Shown: positions 1 to 41,060, numbered from the stretch's first letter. The stretch is 64,000 nt of DNA from Liolophura sinensis (GCF_032854445.1 NC_088295.1:81822644-81886643); one strand, 5' to 3'. Translations and numbers: made by a program. The notes: generated by a model not told the origin, from the letters alone.

Positions 1-13809
<13,809 letters not shown>

Positions 13810-14891
13810 CTTGTGAAATACAACATGGGACCAGTAATAAGACTGATCAACTATATGCTAATGGTGGAGTTAGGATTTGGTTTACATGACAATGCTGCAC
13901 CAGTCATGCCAGTCATTAATGAATTAATCGGTAAATTTTTAGCCCACTAAGAATGAAGCTTTAACCAGATGATATTTTGTTGTTTAATAGTGGTGCTCAG
14001 TTTTGTTTTCATTGATGTTATAATTACATCGCTGTGTGTGAGCCTTTATATTGGATAGTTTTCTTCTCATAATCTGACAATCATTTTCAAACTTAAATGG
14101 AAGGTACATGTAGATGTGAGCAGAAATGTATGCTTTTTCTTCTGATCATTTAACATTATTATAAATACCTGACCCTTGACTTGAATTCTGCAGGTTGTGA
14201 TATTAAAATACTTGATTGTACATGTAGATTTTAAGATCATAACTTGTGATAAGACCAATCTAACAAATGATTACGTATTAATCCATTGAAATGTTTATTA
14301 TGTGTATAAACACGCCATATGAGCACTATGTGTAATGTAATGCTAACAACTACTTTGCAATGATCTGTTTTCCTTATGGATGTTAATGTTATGTGGGCTT
14401 ACAGTAATATGCAGGTGCATGAAATAACTGTGCCTCCAGTATTAACCTGGTGTTTCTTTGGTCTTAAATGTTGTAGTTCTCTCTTTATCATTACAGCTAT
14501 TTTGCTCGTATGATTGTGGTTTATTGAGTCCCTATGCATATTAAGGCATCTACAACATCCAGTCACTTGGCAGATGTTGATTTGCATGAGCTGGTCGGTT
14601 AAGAATAATGTATTATCAATGTTTTCTTAGTGTGTTGATTATTTATCTTTTAAATTGTCACAGTATTGTTATAGCCAGGTTCCACAGCAATTCATGCTGA
14701 TCTTGCACTTGTCATTAATTATCATTCAACATATGTACTTTTTATCTAGAATTTACAAGAACATCGGTTGATTTATGCTCAAGCCAGATCCATTGTTCTA
14801 CATCTACAAATGTTGACAAATTAGATTTTATATTGAAGATCGTATGGTTGTCCAGTTAAAACCGTACTATTAGTGATAAATAACTGCTATA

Positions 14892-14897
14892 AATAAA
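14892..14897 (+). terminator. Candidate XYLB polyadenylation signal (AATAAA)
   Basis: AATAAA 1.08 kb after the XYLB stop, followed by a T-rich stretch. Cleavage is not shown, and the repeat beginning at about 14913 could supply the T-rich context by chance. Confidence 0.3.
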
Positions 14898-14912
14898 TGC
14901 TATTTCTTCTTC

Positions 14913-15075
14913 GTTTATTTATTTAACTGGGGTTTAACCTCACTCTTTAGAACGTTTCACTTATACATGACGGTTAGTTTTATATGTGGAGTAAACCAAT
15001 GGCCTTGGGCAAGAAACTGGCAAACTTTCCTATAGGATGTATTGATGTGTGTCAGATTGGTGGAAGCAACGTGAT
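14913..15075 (-). mobile_element. Diverged SINE tail, reverse orientation
   Basis: TTTATTTATTTAACTGGGGT, then TTTAACC and TTTCACTTATACATGACGG, is a diverged form of the tail seen at 15450 and 61890. The match fades before the body. Confidence 0.5.
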
Positions 15076-15130
15076 CTTCAACACTTTGTGAGAGGAAACC
15101 TATACTGTCCACGGCCGCCTCTTATTGCCT

Positions 15131-15268
15131 CCAGGGCTCAGTTTCACTAAGCGCACGTAGCGCTACGTTCACGAAACTACGACGACGACGACGAAATACC
15201 TACAGTACTGGTTACCATGGAAGATATATGCACTTAACGCTAAACGGGCTTTGTTAAACAGGCCTCTG
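15131..15268. mobile_element. Small inverted-repeat (MITE-like) element
   Basis: Begins with AGGGCTCAGTTTCACTAAG and ends with CTTTGTTAAACAGGCCTCT, whose reverse complement is an imperfect copy of the start. Length is about 140 bp with no coding capacity. No target-site duplication was identified. Confidence 0.45.
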
Positions 15269-15449
15269 AGGTATGAAATTTTCAGGTTTCCCAGTCCAGC
15301 TCATTTGTCCCAATCTTAACCACACAGCCAATACCTGCCTCCTCTGCACTATTCAGTGCCAGAAGACAAAATACTGTCACAAACTCTGTTGAAATGAAGC
15401 ATCCACCCTGTGTAGGTATTTCTGTAAAGCAAAGGTTATTGCTAAGTGT

Positions 15450-15605
15450 TTGATTGGTTTATTTGAATGGAGTTTTACACCAGCCTCAAGAATATTTCAC
15501 TTTTACGACGGCGGCCAGCATTGTGGTGGGAGAAAACCAGGCAGAGATCTTTCCACATGACTGGAGAGGAAGCCAGCTTGAACTGGACATAAACTCACAG
15601 CAAGA
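15450..15605 (-). mobile_element. SINE copy, reverse orientation, truncated
   Basis: Shows the tail (TGATTGGTTTATTTGAATGG...), GACGGCGGCCAGCATTGTGG and GGAAGCCAGCTTGAACTGGA, the reverse complement of the body at 3880-3910. The tRNA-like head is missing. Confidence 0.7.
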
Positions 15606-18220
15606 AGAAAGAGAGTTTGTCGTATGGCATAAAAACCTTTCATTCGAGTAGGAATACATTGTTGTGAAAGCAACATTTAAGGGTGGTGGAAATTGGATCG
15701 TTGGATGAAATTACCCCACTGTACCAGGTACCTCACAACCCTTCAGATTTAAAGCTGTCAATATATCAGCAAGAACAAGACTTCAATCCCTAAGTTTATT
15801 TATAAAGCTACTCCTTGCGCAAGCCATCAATGGTCCCAATATAATTCATATCATTAAAGTAATGTTTTACGCTGATAATTTCGCATGTGTGTCAGCTGTC
15901 CAGTTTGCTATTGGAAATCAACCAAGGAGAAAACCACTAAAACTTGCCAGATCTAATAAACCTTAGGATACAGTGTAACTCTTATGTATGGTGACAGAAA
16001 GACAAGTCTCTCAGCGGGCCTATTGTAAAACAGCATCATTATACATGTTGTGAAAGTTGCAAATCACATCACTTTAACAAAACACCACGGATTTTGCTAA
16101 TTTACAGTTTGATGCCCTGTAACAGAAATGAAGCCACAATATGTAATATATCAAATACTGTTTTATTTTCACAATGTTAATTTGCAGGTACCTACATTAT
16201 GATAGTACTCAGATGATGAAACCTGCCTTGTATTACTGGTATAATAAATTTCATTGACTAACTACAGGTACAGTTTAGATCATGAATAAATGAGTTACTA
16301 CCAATACATAGTCTATACAAATGAACAATGTACATTGACACGGATTTGTCTTTTAATTCGCTCCCCTTCCCCTAAAAATCTACAACAATCAAATCTGTGA
16401 TGTTCAAAGTAAATAGAATAACTTATCTGATAGGCTTAGTCCATCCCCCTGGGAATAAAAAAAATACTCTCTGCAGACTCACTGAGGTACACATGTTGGT
16501 TTGACTTTGCCATACAGTATAAAAGTGGAGGTACAATAGGGGCCAGGAACTGATCATAAACACAGCTCACATGTGTTAGAATTCAAACAGAGGTAGTGGA
16601 TGCCTGGAGGGCATGTGAGCCTTAGTGTAGCCCTGGTCAGTCAGATTGACCATTTACCAGTAGTGTCTGGCGCTGTATGGAAATGACTTAATGACAGCCT
16701 ACAGCACAGCCTCTTCCGCCTTGCCTACCATTCGGCTTCTCACTGTTTATTAGCTGGCCAAAATTGATATGTAAATAACAATGGTTAGCCACCTCAAAAT
16801 CATTTTGAGCTTGTGCGCTGCAATTCCTATCAATATTAAAGTGTCATTTACCACTTTTTTCCAAATGCTGCCTTCTGGAGATGACATGTCAGCATGACCA
16901 CACAATTCAAGGCACATGGTGCCAAGTTTGGAAACAATTTCAAAATAACAGTTTATTTTTTCATGGAGATTTTTTTCCTTGCTTCGATGGGCTGCAAACC
17001 CATTAAGAATTCCCTGACTGCAGATAATATCCAATCCCAGTGAAACCTGAAGAATAATTACATTTAGAAACCAGATGGTATGATGAGAAGGAAATAAACC
17101 TCCAGAGTGCATAGGACCACTGGTTTCTTACCTGGATGGATTTCATTAGCTCCGAACGGACATTAGTAAACTTAACGCATGGCTTACATAACCAGGGTTA
17201 TATAATAAATACAAGCTGCTTCAGAAAACAAAAATATGACTTCCTGGTCTAACAACAAGCAAAGCCAGAATTTGTAGACAAGGCAGAAAAAGACAATGGC
17301 AATACATACACAGATAGCAAAGTGTGCTGGCTTCCAGGTGCACCGAGGAAATGCAAGCAGTTCACCATGAGGGGAGCTGGATCAATAGAACCTGTTTGGA
17401 GAGTAACCCGTATGCAGACAATGTACTAACTTCTCCGTACAAAAGTGTGTACATTGAGTTAGTTGTAGCATGAAGCGCTTAGAAATGAAGTACAGATGCA
17501 AAGTCAAAATAAAAAATAAAAAAAAAAAAAAAAAAAGACCAGCTCCTGATAATAGTTTTCTTGTGCGCGATTATTGGATCAATACAAATCCAATTCACCA
17601 GCTTCTGCATCTGAAAAGGGATTCATCCTCCAAATTAACATCAGATCATTTCATTTGCTGACCTTAAGTGAGAACACACAGAAGAGCAAAAGACATATAT
17701 TTAAGTTTACAAGGCAGCTAAAAATTCACGATTTGGCATGGACACCCTTGCAATACATGTAGTTGTTCAGACAAGTACATGTTCACACATCTGTACAAGA
17801 GCAGACAGCCGTAGCACTATTTACACATGGGCATGGCTAACCACACCAAGTCCCTTCACGCTGTTCAATTGTCATTTCTCCACGAAAACTAGGAATGGCT
17901 TAGCAGCTGCTTCCATTAAACAAATTTAGCACAGATTTAAAAGTGGAACACAACTATATTCAAAAATATGTATTGCTAACACTAGTAAACATACAACACA
18001 TTAATGATAAAATGAAAAATCACCCTCCCAGCAATCTTGTCTTGATTATTGTTTCTGTTTGGAAACAGCTCCTAATGATCTACTCCATCTGACAAACTTG
18101 AAACAGACACATTCTTGGGTTAATAATGAGAATTAAAAATGAGGTTGATCTATTTCATATTAAACAGTTGCTGAGCCATAAAGGATCTCCAGAATACCGA
18201 TCTGATTTCCCATTCAACCC

Positions 18221-18226
18221 TTTATT
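18221..18226 (-). terminator. Candidate ACVR2 polyadenylation signal
   Basis: TTTATT on the plus strand is AATAAA on the gene's strand, 1.64 kb after the stop and the first one I noticed. Not confirmed by any transcript evidence. Confidence 0.25.
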
Positions 18227-19862
18227 AAAATCCTATTCTTACAGAGAGACAAACTTTTGATCCGGTATGCTTTAGACTATATTGTCAGAAGACCTACTTA
18301 CATAGACAAGTACATCATGTTTACAAAGTAACTGGATGGTGCAGACACGCATAAATGTGTTTCATTCAATATCATGGAGAAGGGAGGGGCTGTAGGTACA
18401 GGTTAGCTAGGGAGCTGGGCAAATACAACTGGCACAGCTCTCTGATATCTACTCACTGCTAAAGTTATATACAATGGCTGCTCAAGCCTGGATGAAATAC
18501 AGCATGATTTAATATGACCATGATAAAGCCAGAGGGTTAGCAAGAAAGCCAGGGGAGAAAGTGCAGGCATATATAATACACAATGAGCACAAGAAGCAGA
18601 AGCCGCATCAGTATGTATATCATTACAAAAAGCACTGCAATTCCACTCAAGTATATGTGAATATGTAGAACAAACCATAGTATAATTACATCACTATTAG
18701 TCCTCCATTTAGTTTTATAATGAAATATGTTTTACTGAACACATATTACTCTCCTGATCAAGCAAGGCCTGGTCATAGTCACACACTCTCCTATATCCAC
18801 ATGTAAAACATGGGCTGGAGTGGAGTGAACAGCCACGTGTGTGCTCATTACCCCCGTTGGCCATATGTCTTTTACCAGTGTATGACTATGATCAGGCTTA
18901 TCACCTTGATGTCGTCCTTTTTTCAATTCACCTGTACAAGTTCATTTTACACAGCAACTTACCAGTACAGCCTTGAATAGCCTACACACTGTACCCTACA
19001 CACACAGTATCTGTGCAGGGTGTGTTCACTTCTGTGAGGAGGAATCTGATATAACACTGAATGCAATGCCTGCTAAATTATAAAAATGCTTTGTAACAAG
19101 AAGAGAGAAGCTCCAGAAATATAATGCTGTCCTCTCATTAACAGGCTTTTAAACACACTGTGTTTACAATACATGGTCACTTTGATTAGCACAATGCTCC
19201 AGTTTGCAAAATCATGGTCAGTAGTTTCAAGCGTACCTGTTAAAAGTACTAATCACCACACTTACAAACGTTACTGAACAATACCTCCAACTCCAAATAC
19301 AAAACATACATTGGAGACATCCTACAATAATCATCAAACCTAACCTTTCAAAAAGACATGGAAACAATCTGTGAATGTCATTAAAAGACTGTTGTCAATA
19401 ATAGCCTTGTGACAATGGATAACTGTTCAGTTCCAGGTTCCAGTTCCATGGCAAACAACAGTTAAATCCCAACAGCAGCTGTGGCCAGTTAAATGTTCAT
19501 GTTTCTTCCGAGGTATTTCCAGTAGGGTTAATTTTCATGTCACCAAAATCAGTATATGCGATTGTCAGTAGTCTCCCTGAATTATACTGCAAATTGCACC
19601 GACAGTAGTTACATGTAAGGATGTGGCAACTCTGGAAAGGGCCAAACTAATTTTCTCTGCAGGCTTAGTACTTAAGGATTACAGCTCCCAGCAAATTCCC
19701 AGATGCTGCAGTTGCACCTGTAAATGCCACATTGTAGTCATATGCCATGCCACAGCTTGTCTTGGCTTTGGTCATGCACCACTTTCTCTTTCCACATGCA
19801 CAAACTGTTACGCTTCCATGTGACATGAATCATGCCTCCGTATGAAGTCCACCTGCATGGAT

Positions 19863-35081
<15,219 letters not shown>

Positions 35082-36377
35082 AGTTCGGCGGGTCAGGGAA
35101 GACAATGCCTCCCTTTTCTATGCATAAGCTCCATCGAAAAGCAGCAGCAATGGCTGGAGTGCAAAGCCATGCACAGGATTCACGGGTGTTGTCAGGCTTT
35201 TGTCAATTAAATAATAAAACATCCACAAATGTGTTTGCAGATGTATTTCCAAAATGGCTGACCTCGCAGGACACACAAATATAAACACGCCCGGATGTTC
35301 ATTATCAAGCCCGACGTATTTTGTGTCCAACATTTTGATTGGACAATTTCTCCCAACATGCCTTGGAGAAAATGGGACAACGCGGACAAAACCTCTTGTA
35401 AATTCTCGACTTCTGTAAAAAAACCAAGATATGTTCAAGAGATAACAGCAAAAAGCCACTACAACTATAGCTTTGTCAAGTCTAATAACAAAATATAATG
35501 AAATATTTGAACACAGTGTATCGGTCACTTGCACCAATCACATGTGGTTTTCTGTAGCATGGGTCATCTGAAAAGATCATCCCGTGGCTGTTATAATAAG
35601 GGACAGTATACCCATGGAATTTTTATTAAATGACAATCTTATGATTATATTCATGTTTAATTTTCTTTGAAATAATATCTGTTTAGTTAATTGAAGACAG
35701 TACAATGTAGCCAGACTGAGTTTTGAGGTTAATAGAAGATCGTAATGCTTATATATCAAGACTAAGTATTAACCTACATGGGGTGCACACTATTCAATAC
35801 AACGTGTAGAGATCATATACAAATCTTGCTCTCTCTGGACAGCGTCGAGAAACGATTTTATTGGCTAAAGCTTTGTTTCTATTTTAAGAAAAATACGTGA
35901 AGCCGATTCAGCGTTTTCTCATTGGCTGAAGCCGATGTAATATCTAAAAATAGCTCATAGAATTGCACCATATAGTCTATCGTTTGAGCAACATCTAATA
36001 GTTAGTAGAACCTGGACAGGAGGGGATAGAGCGAACGCGTTGAGTTAAGGTAAAAATTACAGTTAGGAAAAGATGATTGGTTTTGATAAAATACGGTTTT
36101 AAAGACATATCTGGATAAATAATCTTGTGTATGATTACACTAGAGTGACGACTTTTAGTGTGGTGAAGTTTATTGTATTTGCCGGTAACCAATATACATG
36201 TGGTGTAGGCCTAGCATAGACATATTGATCAACACGATCATTTCTGATCTGGTTAAATGAGGTAACATACCGCTGTCTCTGCTGATATCTGTTAAGTACG
36301 GTTTTTTATTTAGAGGGGTTTTTTTGTTTAGGTTATTACTTGTACCAGTATTTTTTTTCTTCTTTCTTTATAATTAG
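35082..36377. promoter_or_regulatory. Divergent promoter region between ACVR2 (-) and the bZIP gene (+)
   Basis: The two genes are transcribed away from each other. Two ATTGGCT motifs (inverted CCAAT boxes) lie at about 35859 and 35921. No clear TATA box was located. The region ends with a long pyrimidine tract running to ATTAG at 36377, which looks like a 3' splice site, so a non-coding first exon of the bZIP gene may lie within it. Open frames here (for example minus strand 35118-35537) show no recognisable domain. Confidence 0.45.
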
Positions 36378-36702
36378 GCGGTAATCACCGCTCCGTCACG
36401 GGGGTCCAGCCTGGGAAGTTCCTGTAGAGATTACACCGTGCCTAAACAGACAAGCAAATCAAACATATCTAGAACTCCAACCGACAACAGGCTGAGTTCA
36501 GATATACGGCCAGATACAATTATTTCAAGAAGCAAAATTAATCCAATAGCAACGGAAATCCACGACCTGGAACTGCCCACGGCCATGCAAAGTGAAAACA
36601 TCAGTTTGATTGATATAGAAGGAATGGACACACCCGCCCCCAAGACTGTTGACGAGCTGGTTGATATGCTAGAGCTGGATAGTTGGACTACTACGCAGCA
36701 GT
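36378..36702 (+). other. 5' leader exon of the bZIP gene
   Basis: A pyrimidine-rich run followed by ATTAG at 36373-36377 marks a likely acceptor, so transcript sequence probably starts an exon at 36378. The leader has no ATG before 36585. One frame stays open from 36378 through to 36755, long enough to ask whether it is translated (see findings). Confidence 0.5.
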
Positions 36703-36755
36703 ATGACTTCCAACAGTGTCATACGTTCGGCCCAGAAGACCGGTGGCCTATTTGA
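36585..36755 (+). promoter_or_regulatory. Overlapping upstream ORF (56 codons) of the bZIP gene
   Basis: ATG at 36585 (G at -3) opens a 56-codon frame that ends at TGA 36753-36755. It runs 53 bases past the main ATG at 36703 in a different frame. Its product would be acidic, containing DTPAPKTVDELVDMLELDSW. An overlapping out-of-frame uORF before a bZIP start matches the layout of vertebrate ATF4 and ATF5, where it makes translation depend on eIF2-alpha phosphorylation. That this gene is so regulated is inference. Confidence 0.6.
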
Positions 36756-37981
36756 CGCAGGTAAATTGAAGCAGCTAGCACACTATTGATAAAGGTATTC
36801 AGGTCAGCTGTGTATGTTGTTGCTTGGAGCCTGTGACGTCAGCACACAAGTCTGAACTTGCTCATTATTTCGTCAGCTTGAGCAACACTGCCCTATTAAT
36901 AACAATTCCACACTTCCTGTTATCTGTGACAGATCTTAAAGTTGTACTCACTTCTGGCGACACCGATACAGAAACATGAAAAAGAAAGTTGAGCTCAAAC
37001 GAAATACATTTATGTTGAATTTCACTAAAATGTAGAATTTATGTATTCACGGTTGACTGTTTCTTCATCGTTGACAGCCCAGGACGACAAGGCGACCATT
37101 GCGGACTTTAAGAATGAACTGGAAACTGGTGATATTTGGGAGGGCTGGCCCGACCTGTCATCCTACACTACAGAGGCTTGTGGAATCTTTCTCGATGAAA
37201 ACAGCCTCGACCAGTTTATGGACTTGTCGCAGCTTCTCTCACAGGTTTGTTATTTTATGCATGGTGATTTAATACATTAAGTTAGTCATACCGTAAACTG
37301 AAATTCTTTAAACTTGCAAGGCAAAAGTTATAATATAAACATCATTATGGACAAGGCAACAATTTAGAATAACAGACTTCTGAATAAGAATGATTCTACC
37401 CCCCCCCCCCCCCCCCCCACCAGTGCACCCAACCCGTCTTTCTCATTAGACCGACAAGAGCAGTAAAAATACAAAGATCACTCACACTCAAAGAAAAGAA
37501 AAAAAACGAAACACGGAGAATAACCTAGAGAGTTAACCCTGAGTCTTTTCCCCCTCAGGAACCCTTGGGATCAGGCGCTCTCCCTGCACAGGTTGATGAC
37601 CCACAGGTTAAGATGGAAATCCCCCTTGCAGGCGTTAAGCGCAAACGAAGTCCGTCTGTGATCAGCGATCACGACTATGTCCTGAAGAAACCTCGAGTGG
37701 CAGAATGGACATCTGGCACAGAGGGATCGGTACTTCAGGATAAGGATGCTGCACAGCCCAGCACTTCGTCTGTGGACAGGTACAAAGAGAGGAGGCGCAA
37801 AAACAACATTGCCTCCAGAAGATCTCGGGAGATCAGAAAGCAAAAATTTGCTGACATGGAGACTGAAGCAGATAATCTTGAATCTGAGAACAGAAGGTTG
37901 GAAGTAAAAATTGTGGAAATGGAAAGACTTGCTAAGGAAATGAAAGCTATTTTGGTTAAAAGTTTGGTAAACAAAAAGTGA
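36703..37981 (+). CDS. Small bZIP transcription factor, 3 exons, 215 residues
   Basis: Nuclear DNA-binding factor expected to act as a homo- or heterodimer. Exons 36703-36760, 37078-37244 and 37559-37981 (TGA); phases 1 and 0 join cleanly. The start at 36703 is chosen because it is the only frame that runs through the donor at 36761 into exon 2; the other open frame stops at 36755. The N-terminal half is acidic (DIWEGWPDL, DENSLDQFMDLSQLL), suggesting an activation region. VKRKR and the bZIP lie in exon 3: basic region DRYKERRRKNNIASRRSRE (148-166), signature NNIASRRSR, then a zipper with heptads Met175, Leu182, Leu189, Met196, Met203. The basic region is closest to the C/EBP and PAR/NFIL3 type, not to ATF4, but I cannot assign a named orthologue. 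Overlapping-uORF control makes a stress-response role a reasonable guess. Confidence 0.85.
36834..36841. promoter_or_regulatory. Full CRE TGACGTCA in bZIP intron 1
   Basis: The sequence is CTGTGACGTCAGCAC, 74 bases into intron 1. The palindrome plus GC is also half of a CRE-type Maf element. A position just after exon 1 of a bZIP gene suggests possible auto- or cross-regulation by CREB/ATF, C/EBP-ATF or Maf dimers. Confidence 0.4.
37398..37420. repeat. Poly-C run in bZIP intron 2
   Basis: Uninterrupted C run of about 20 bases, ending CCCCACCAG. Likely length-polymorphic. Confidence 0.9.
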
Positions 37982-38875
37982 ATAAAAGTTTCTGCTTGTA
38001 ATTTCCATTAACCTGACTCCAAGGGTGCCTGTGTGGAAAACAAACCAAGGTATTGGATGGGAATATATAGCATGTATTTATCACTGGCTTGAATGCAGAG
38101 TAAACCAGCAAAAAAATCTTTAAAAAGAAGTAAAGTGAAAAAAAGACAATATAAGTTTGTGTTTGTTTATATTTGTTAGTGCTTCTGAACAGTTACAGGT
38201 GTTAACGCGATGGGAGGGTGGGGGTACGGGTGATTAAATTTGGAGTGTGAGTAAGATAAGTGCTGAGGATGGGGGTGGGGGGGGGGGGGGGTAGGGGGCT
38301 ACTGGGGAGGGTGATGTGGTTGATGAAATATGTATTATATGGACAATGCTCAAAATATGTTTCAAAAAGCAGTCCTATATCGACACAGCCCTAATTCAGC
38401 AAATACATTAAGCTACATTTTTTTTCTGTTTAGCCTGGGCAAGTACATGGCCGCGACAAAGTTGTTGACTGGCTGTTATTAATGTATATTGTTGTGAATT
38501 AATTGTTGATTTAATTGTTAACATGGTTAACTGAAAGGTGTTAGATGCCTGATGTGACTACACCAGCTACAGAGAGAATGCTTGTGAAATGCAAATATCA
38601 TGTAAGGTTCGATGTAATTTTGTGTTTTATTTAATTTATCTATTTATACCTTAAAAGGTGAGAAAAGCAAGTAACTGTCTCTTGAACTCTGGGGCCTGAA
38701 TTATCAAGTGTTTATTTGTAAATGTTTCTGTGTCTTTTTCTCCCGTTATGTTAATGTAAAAAGTAAAAAAAAGTGATATTTATCTGAGAAGATACATTTT
38801 GTTTAGTGGTTCAAGAAGATAACCAGCAAATGCACATTTGTAGCTGTAAATGTTTTATATACATTTTTGTATGGA
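37982..38875 (+). other. bZIP gene 3' UTR (inferred)
   Basis: Follows the stop at 37981 and runs to the polyadenylation signal at 38876. It contains a G-rich run (about 38270-38297) and T-rich stretches. An AATAAA also overlaps the stop codon (37981-37986), but the downstream one has a better T/GT-rich context. Confidence 0.5.
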
Positions 38876-38881
38876 AATAAA
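38876..38881 (+). terminator. Likely polyadenylation signal of the bZIP gene
   Basis: AATAAA followed at once by TTTTTTATTTGT and then GT-rich sequence (GTGCTGGTGTTGG), the usual arrangement around an animal cleavage site. Confidence 0.5.
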
Positions 38882-39144
38882 TTTTTTATTTGTCAGTTAC
38901 AAGTGCTGGTGTTGGGTTCAAAGTGTTTGTGCAATATTTTGCTGAGCGTGCAGTTGATGGTGCAGTTGATGGACGTGTTAAATGACTGGGGGTTATGGGA
39001 CAGTTTCTTAATTATGGTAAACAAAAAATCTTTTTGTCTTGACATGGTTAATAGAATATAGAATCTCGTTGGTTCTACTGTGTTGTCAAGAGGGTTGTCA
39101 GGTACGTGGCGAAGGTCGTTGGTTCACTTAATGCTCTACGATTT

Positions 39145-39205
39145 CCTCCACCCAGAAACCTCACCGCCTCCATATAAGTGAAAAGTTCTTGAATACGACC
39201 AACCA
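39145..39205 (+). mobile_element. SINE tail fragment
   Basis: CCGCCTCCATATAAGTGAAA followed by AGTTCTTGAATACG matches the SINE 3' tail. A similar scrap lies at 39640-39690. Confidence 0.5.
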
Positions 39206-40789
39206 TATGCTACTGTAATTTTGAATACACTGTAACGCAGCGCAAGTAGTTAGACTGCCAGCTGTTAGTGAACTTGATGTTTATGCAATATACAATACTA
39301 CGAACATACATGAATATTTGTCCGTACCAGTTACATTATAGGTCTGTATGGCGGACACTTCCTCCATACATATAGGTAGGCCTGTAGACTAAACGTTAAT
39401 CCATCTGAGCCAAACAAAGTTATTTCTTTGGAAAAATGACTTCTTTGGGGAAAAAATTATACAGAAGCGAATTCCAGACAGTATCTTACGTGTCCGAAAG
39501 TCAATATTTCAATCCATATATGATGGGTCCTCTTTTTGTTAAATCCTTGTTTGATGGTGGCTCTAGGTCAGTATGTTCGTTAGATAGCCTGTTTAGCGGA
39601 CGGTAATTTGTAACCCAGGGCATTACATTTTTTTTTTTTTACCCCCATAAACCTGTAACCGCCGTGATAAAAGTGAAAAAGTTTTGAGTATGGCTATAAA
39701 TACATGCAAATGAATCAATCAGTGTTTTTGTTCAGCTTACCTGTGTACTTAGCGTTAAGAATGAAATAAATACATAATTATGTGGAAAAAAATGTTGAAG
39801 CCCGGGTTTTGACGCCCGAATATTGGTATACCGTGCGTCATCTTCACAGCACCATACATACAAAGGTATGGCGTGTATGAGCTCAAATGGGAGAAAAGGG
39901 CAAACTTTGCTAGCCACATACGGGCTATGTGTAACAAAACAAAAGATTTAGATAAAACATAACGTAGAGTAAAAATAGGCGCATATTGTGGGCTTTGATC
40001 ATATACATGGGCACGTATGATGGTAACGATCGAGACAAGTTGCATGCCGGAAAAACGCCATCAGAACTGCGCCTGACTTAAAGTTCCAAAATTTCATGAT
40101 CAGAGTTAACGCATGTGTATGCCAGTGCACGTATAACCCCTGGTTTAATAGTAACAAGACATAACAGGATATCGATATGGAAAATGATTTACTGATGGAT
40201 CGATGATATAATTGAAATCATGCAGTTAAGGCCTTGTTTCGAGAAAGAGTATTCGACATGATTCATTCTTTATGCCAGATCGAGAATATGTACATATTTG
40301 GGGCGATGGATGACCCCACGCGTTACAGTAACACTTTCCCTCTGAGCATCACTATAGTGAGGCGAAAGCTATAACATTCTTAATTCAGCCAGCTTGTGTA
40401 AGCACGGAGTTGAAACATGACTGAACTATATGTATACACGTTGCATTTATCAACAAAATGACGCATGTTGTAGATGTTGTCCATTTTCAAAGCAGATTTG
40501 AGAAAAGATCAAAGAGAACTTTGTACATCCATGGATGATGACGCATTGGTGATCGAACTGCATGGCACGCATGCGTGCGCAGTTAACGGTGTTCATCGAC
40601 ACTTAAAGAAAATATTTTGTTTCTGTCAAAAGACAATTCATTTTCTGGACAATATAAGCTAAATTCTTTTGGATAGTTAAAGAATCAAGTGTATACATGT
40701 GTGAGAATACTACAGGTAGTTGATGAAGTTTTATTGTTAAGTATACATGTAGGTGTCTTATCATATATATATAGTATAACTCAGGTATG

Positions 40790-41060
40790 TATGTATGCTT
40801 GGGGATTTACGTCGCATTGAACAATTGTCAGTCATATGACGGACGAGGAATCATTAGGTGAGCAAATATATACCACGTCTTCTTGTGTCAGGGCGAGTCC
40901 ATGCCGCCAAATTGTTGCCGCCACTGAAAGTATCATACCGAAGACATGACAACCCATCCAGTCATGTTTCCTTGCTCTAACCTCTCAGTGCTCAGCCACA
41001 AGCAAAGTAGCAACCAAACACCATTTTAAAGTCTTTGCTATGACCCGACCTGCAAGTTCA
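40790..41060 (+). mobile_element. Second dispersed (SINE-like) family, diverged copy
   Basis: TGCTTGGGGATTTACGTCGC, GTCAGTCATATGACGGACGA and TTTTAAAGTCTTTGCTATGA with CCCGACC parallel 29456-29775. The middle is diverged. Confidence 0.6.

Larger units (their letters stand above)
13810..19862. other. Convergent 3' flanks of XYLB and ACVR2, no recognisable gene
   Basis: XYLB ends at 13809 reading right and ACVR2 ends at 19863 reading left, so this 6-kb stretch must hold both 3' UTRs. It contains SINE tails (13295-13340 just before it, 14913-15075, 15450-15605), a small inverted-repeat element (15131-15268) and an A-run at 17516-17536. The longest open frame (minus strand, 16750-17112) has no recognisable domain. 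No further gene is supported. Confidence 0.7.

Noticed and set aside
16750-17112. 120-codon minus-strand ORF in the convergent 3' region
   Set aside because: No recognisable domain, no good exon context, and it most likely lies beyond the ACVR2 3' UTR.
35118-35537. 139-codon minus-strand ORF upstream of ACVR2
   Set aside because: Hydrophobic but without family features. It lies in the divergent promoter region, and ACVR2 already has a start with a fitting signal peptide.
36438-36755. Frame starting at 36438 as the N-terminus of the bZIP protein
   Set aside because: It has no ATG until 36585, stops at 36755 before the donor at 36761, and alternative donors tried by eye lead to early stops in exon 2 or 3. 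Kept as a uORF or possible separate product.
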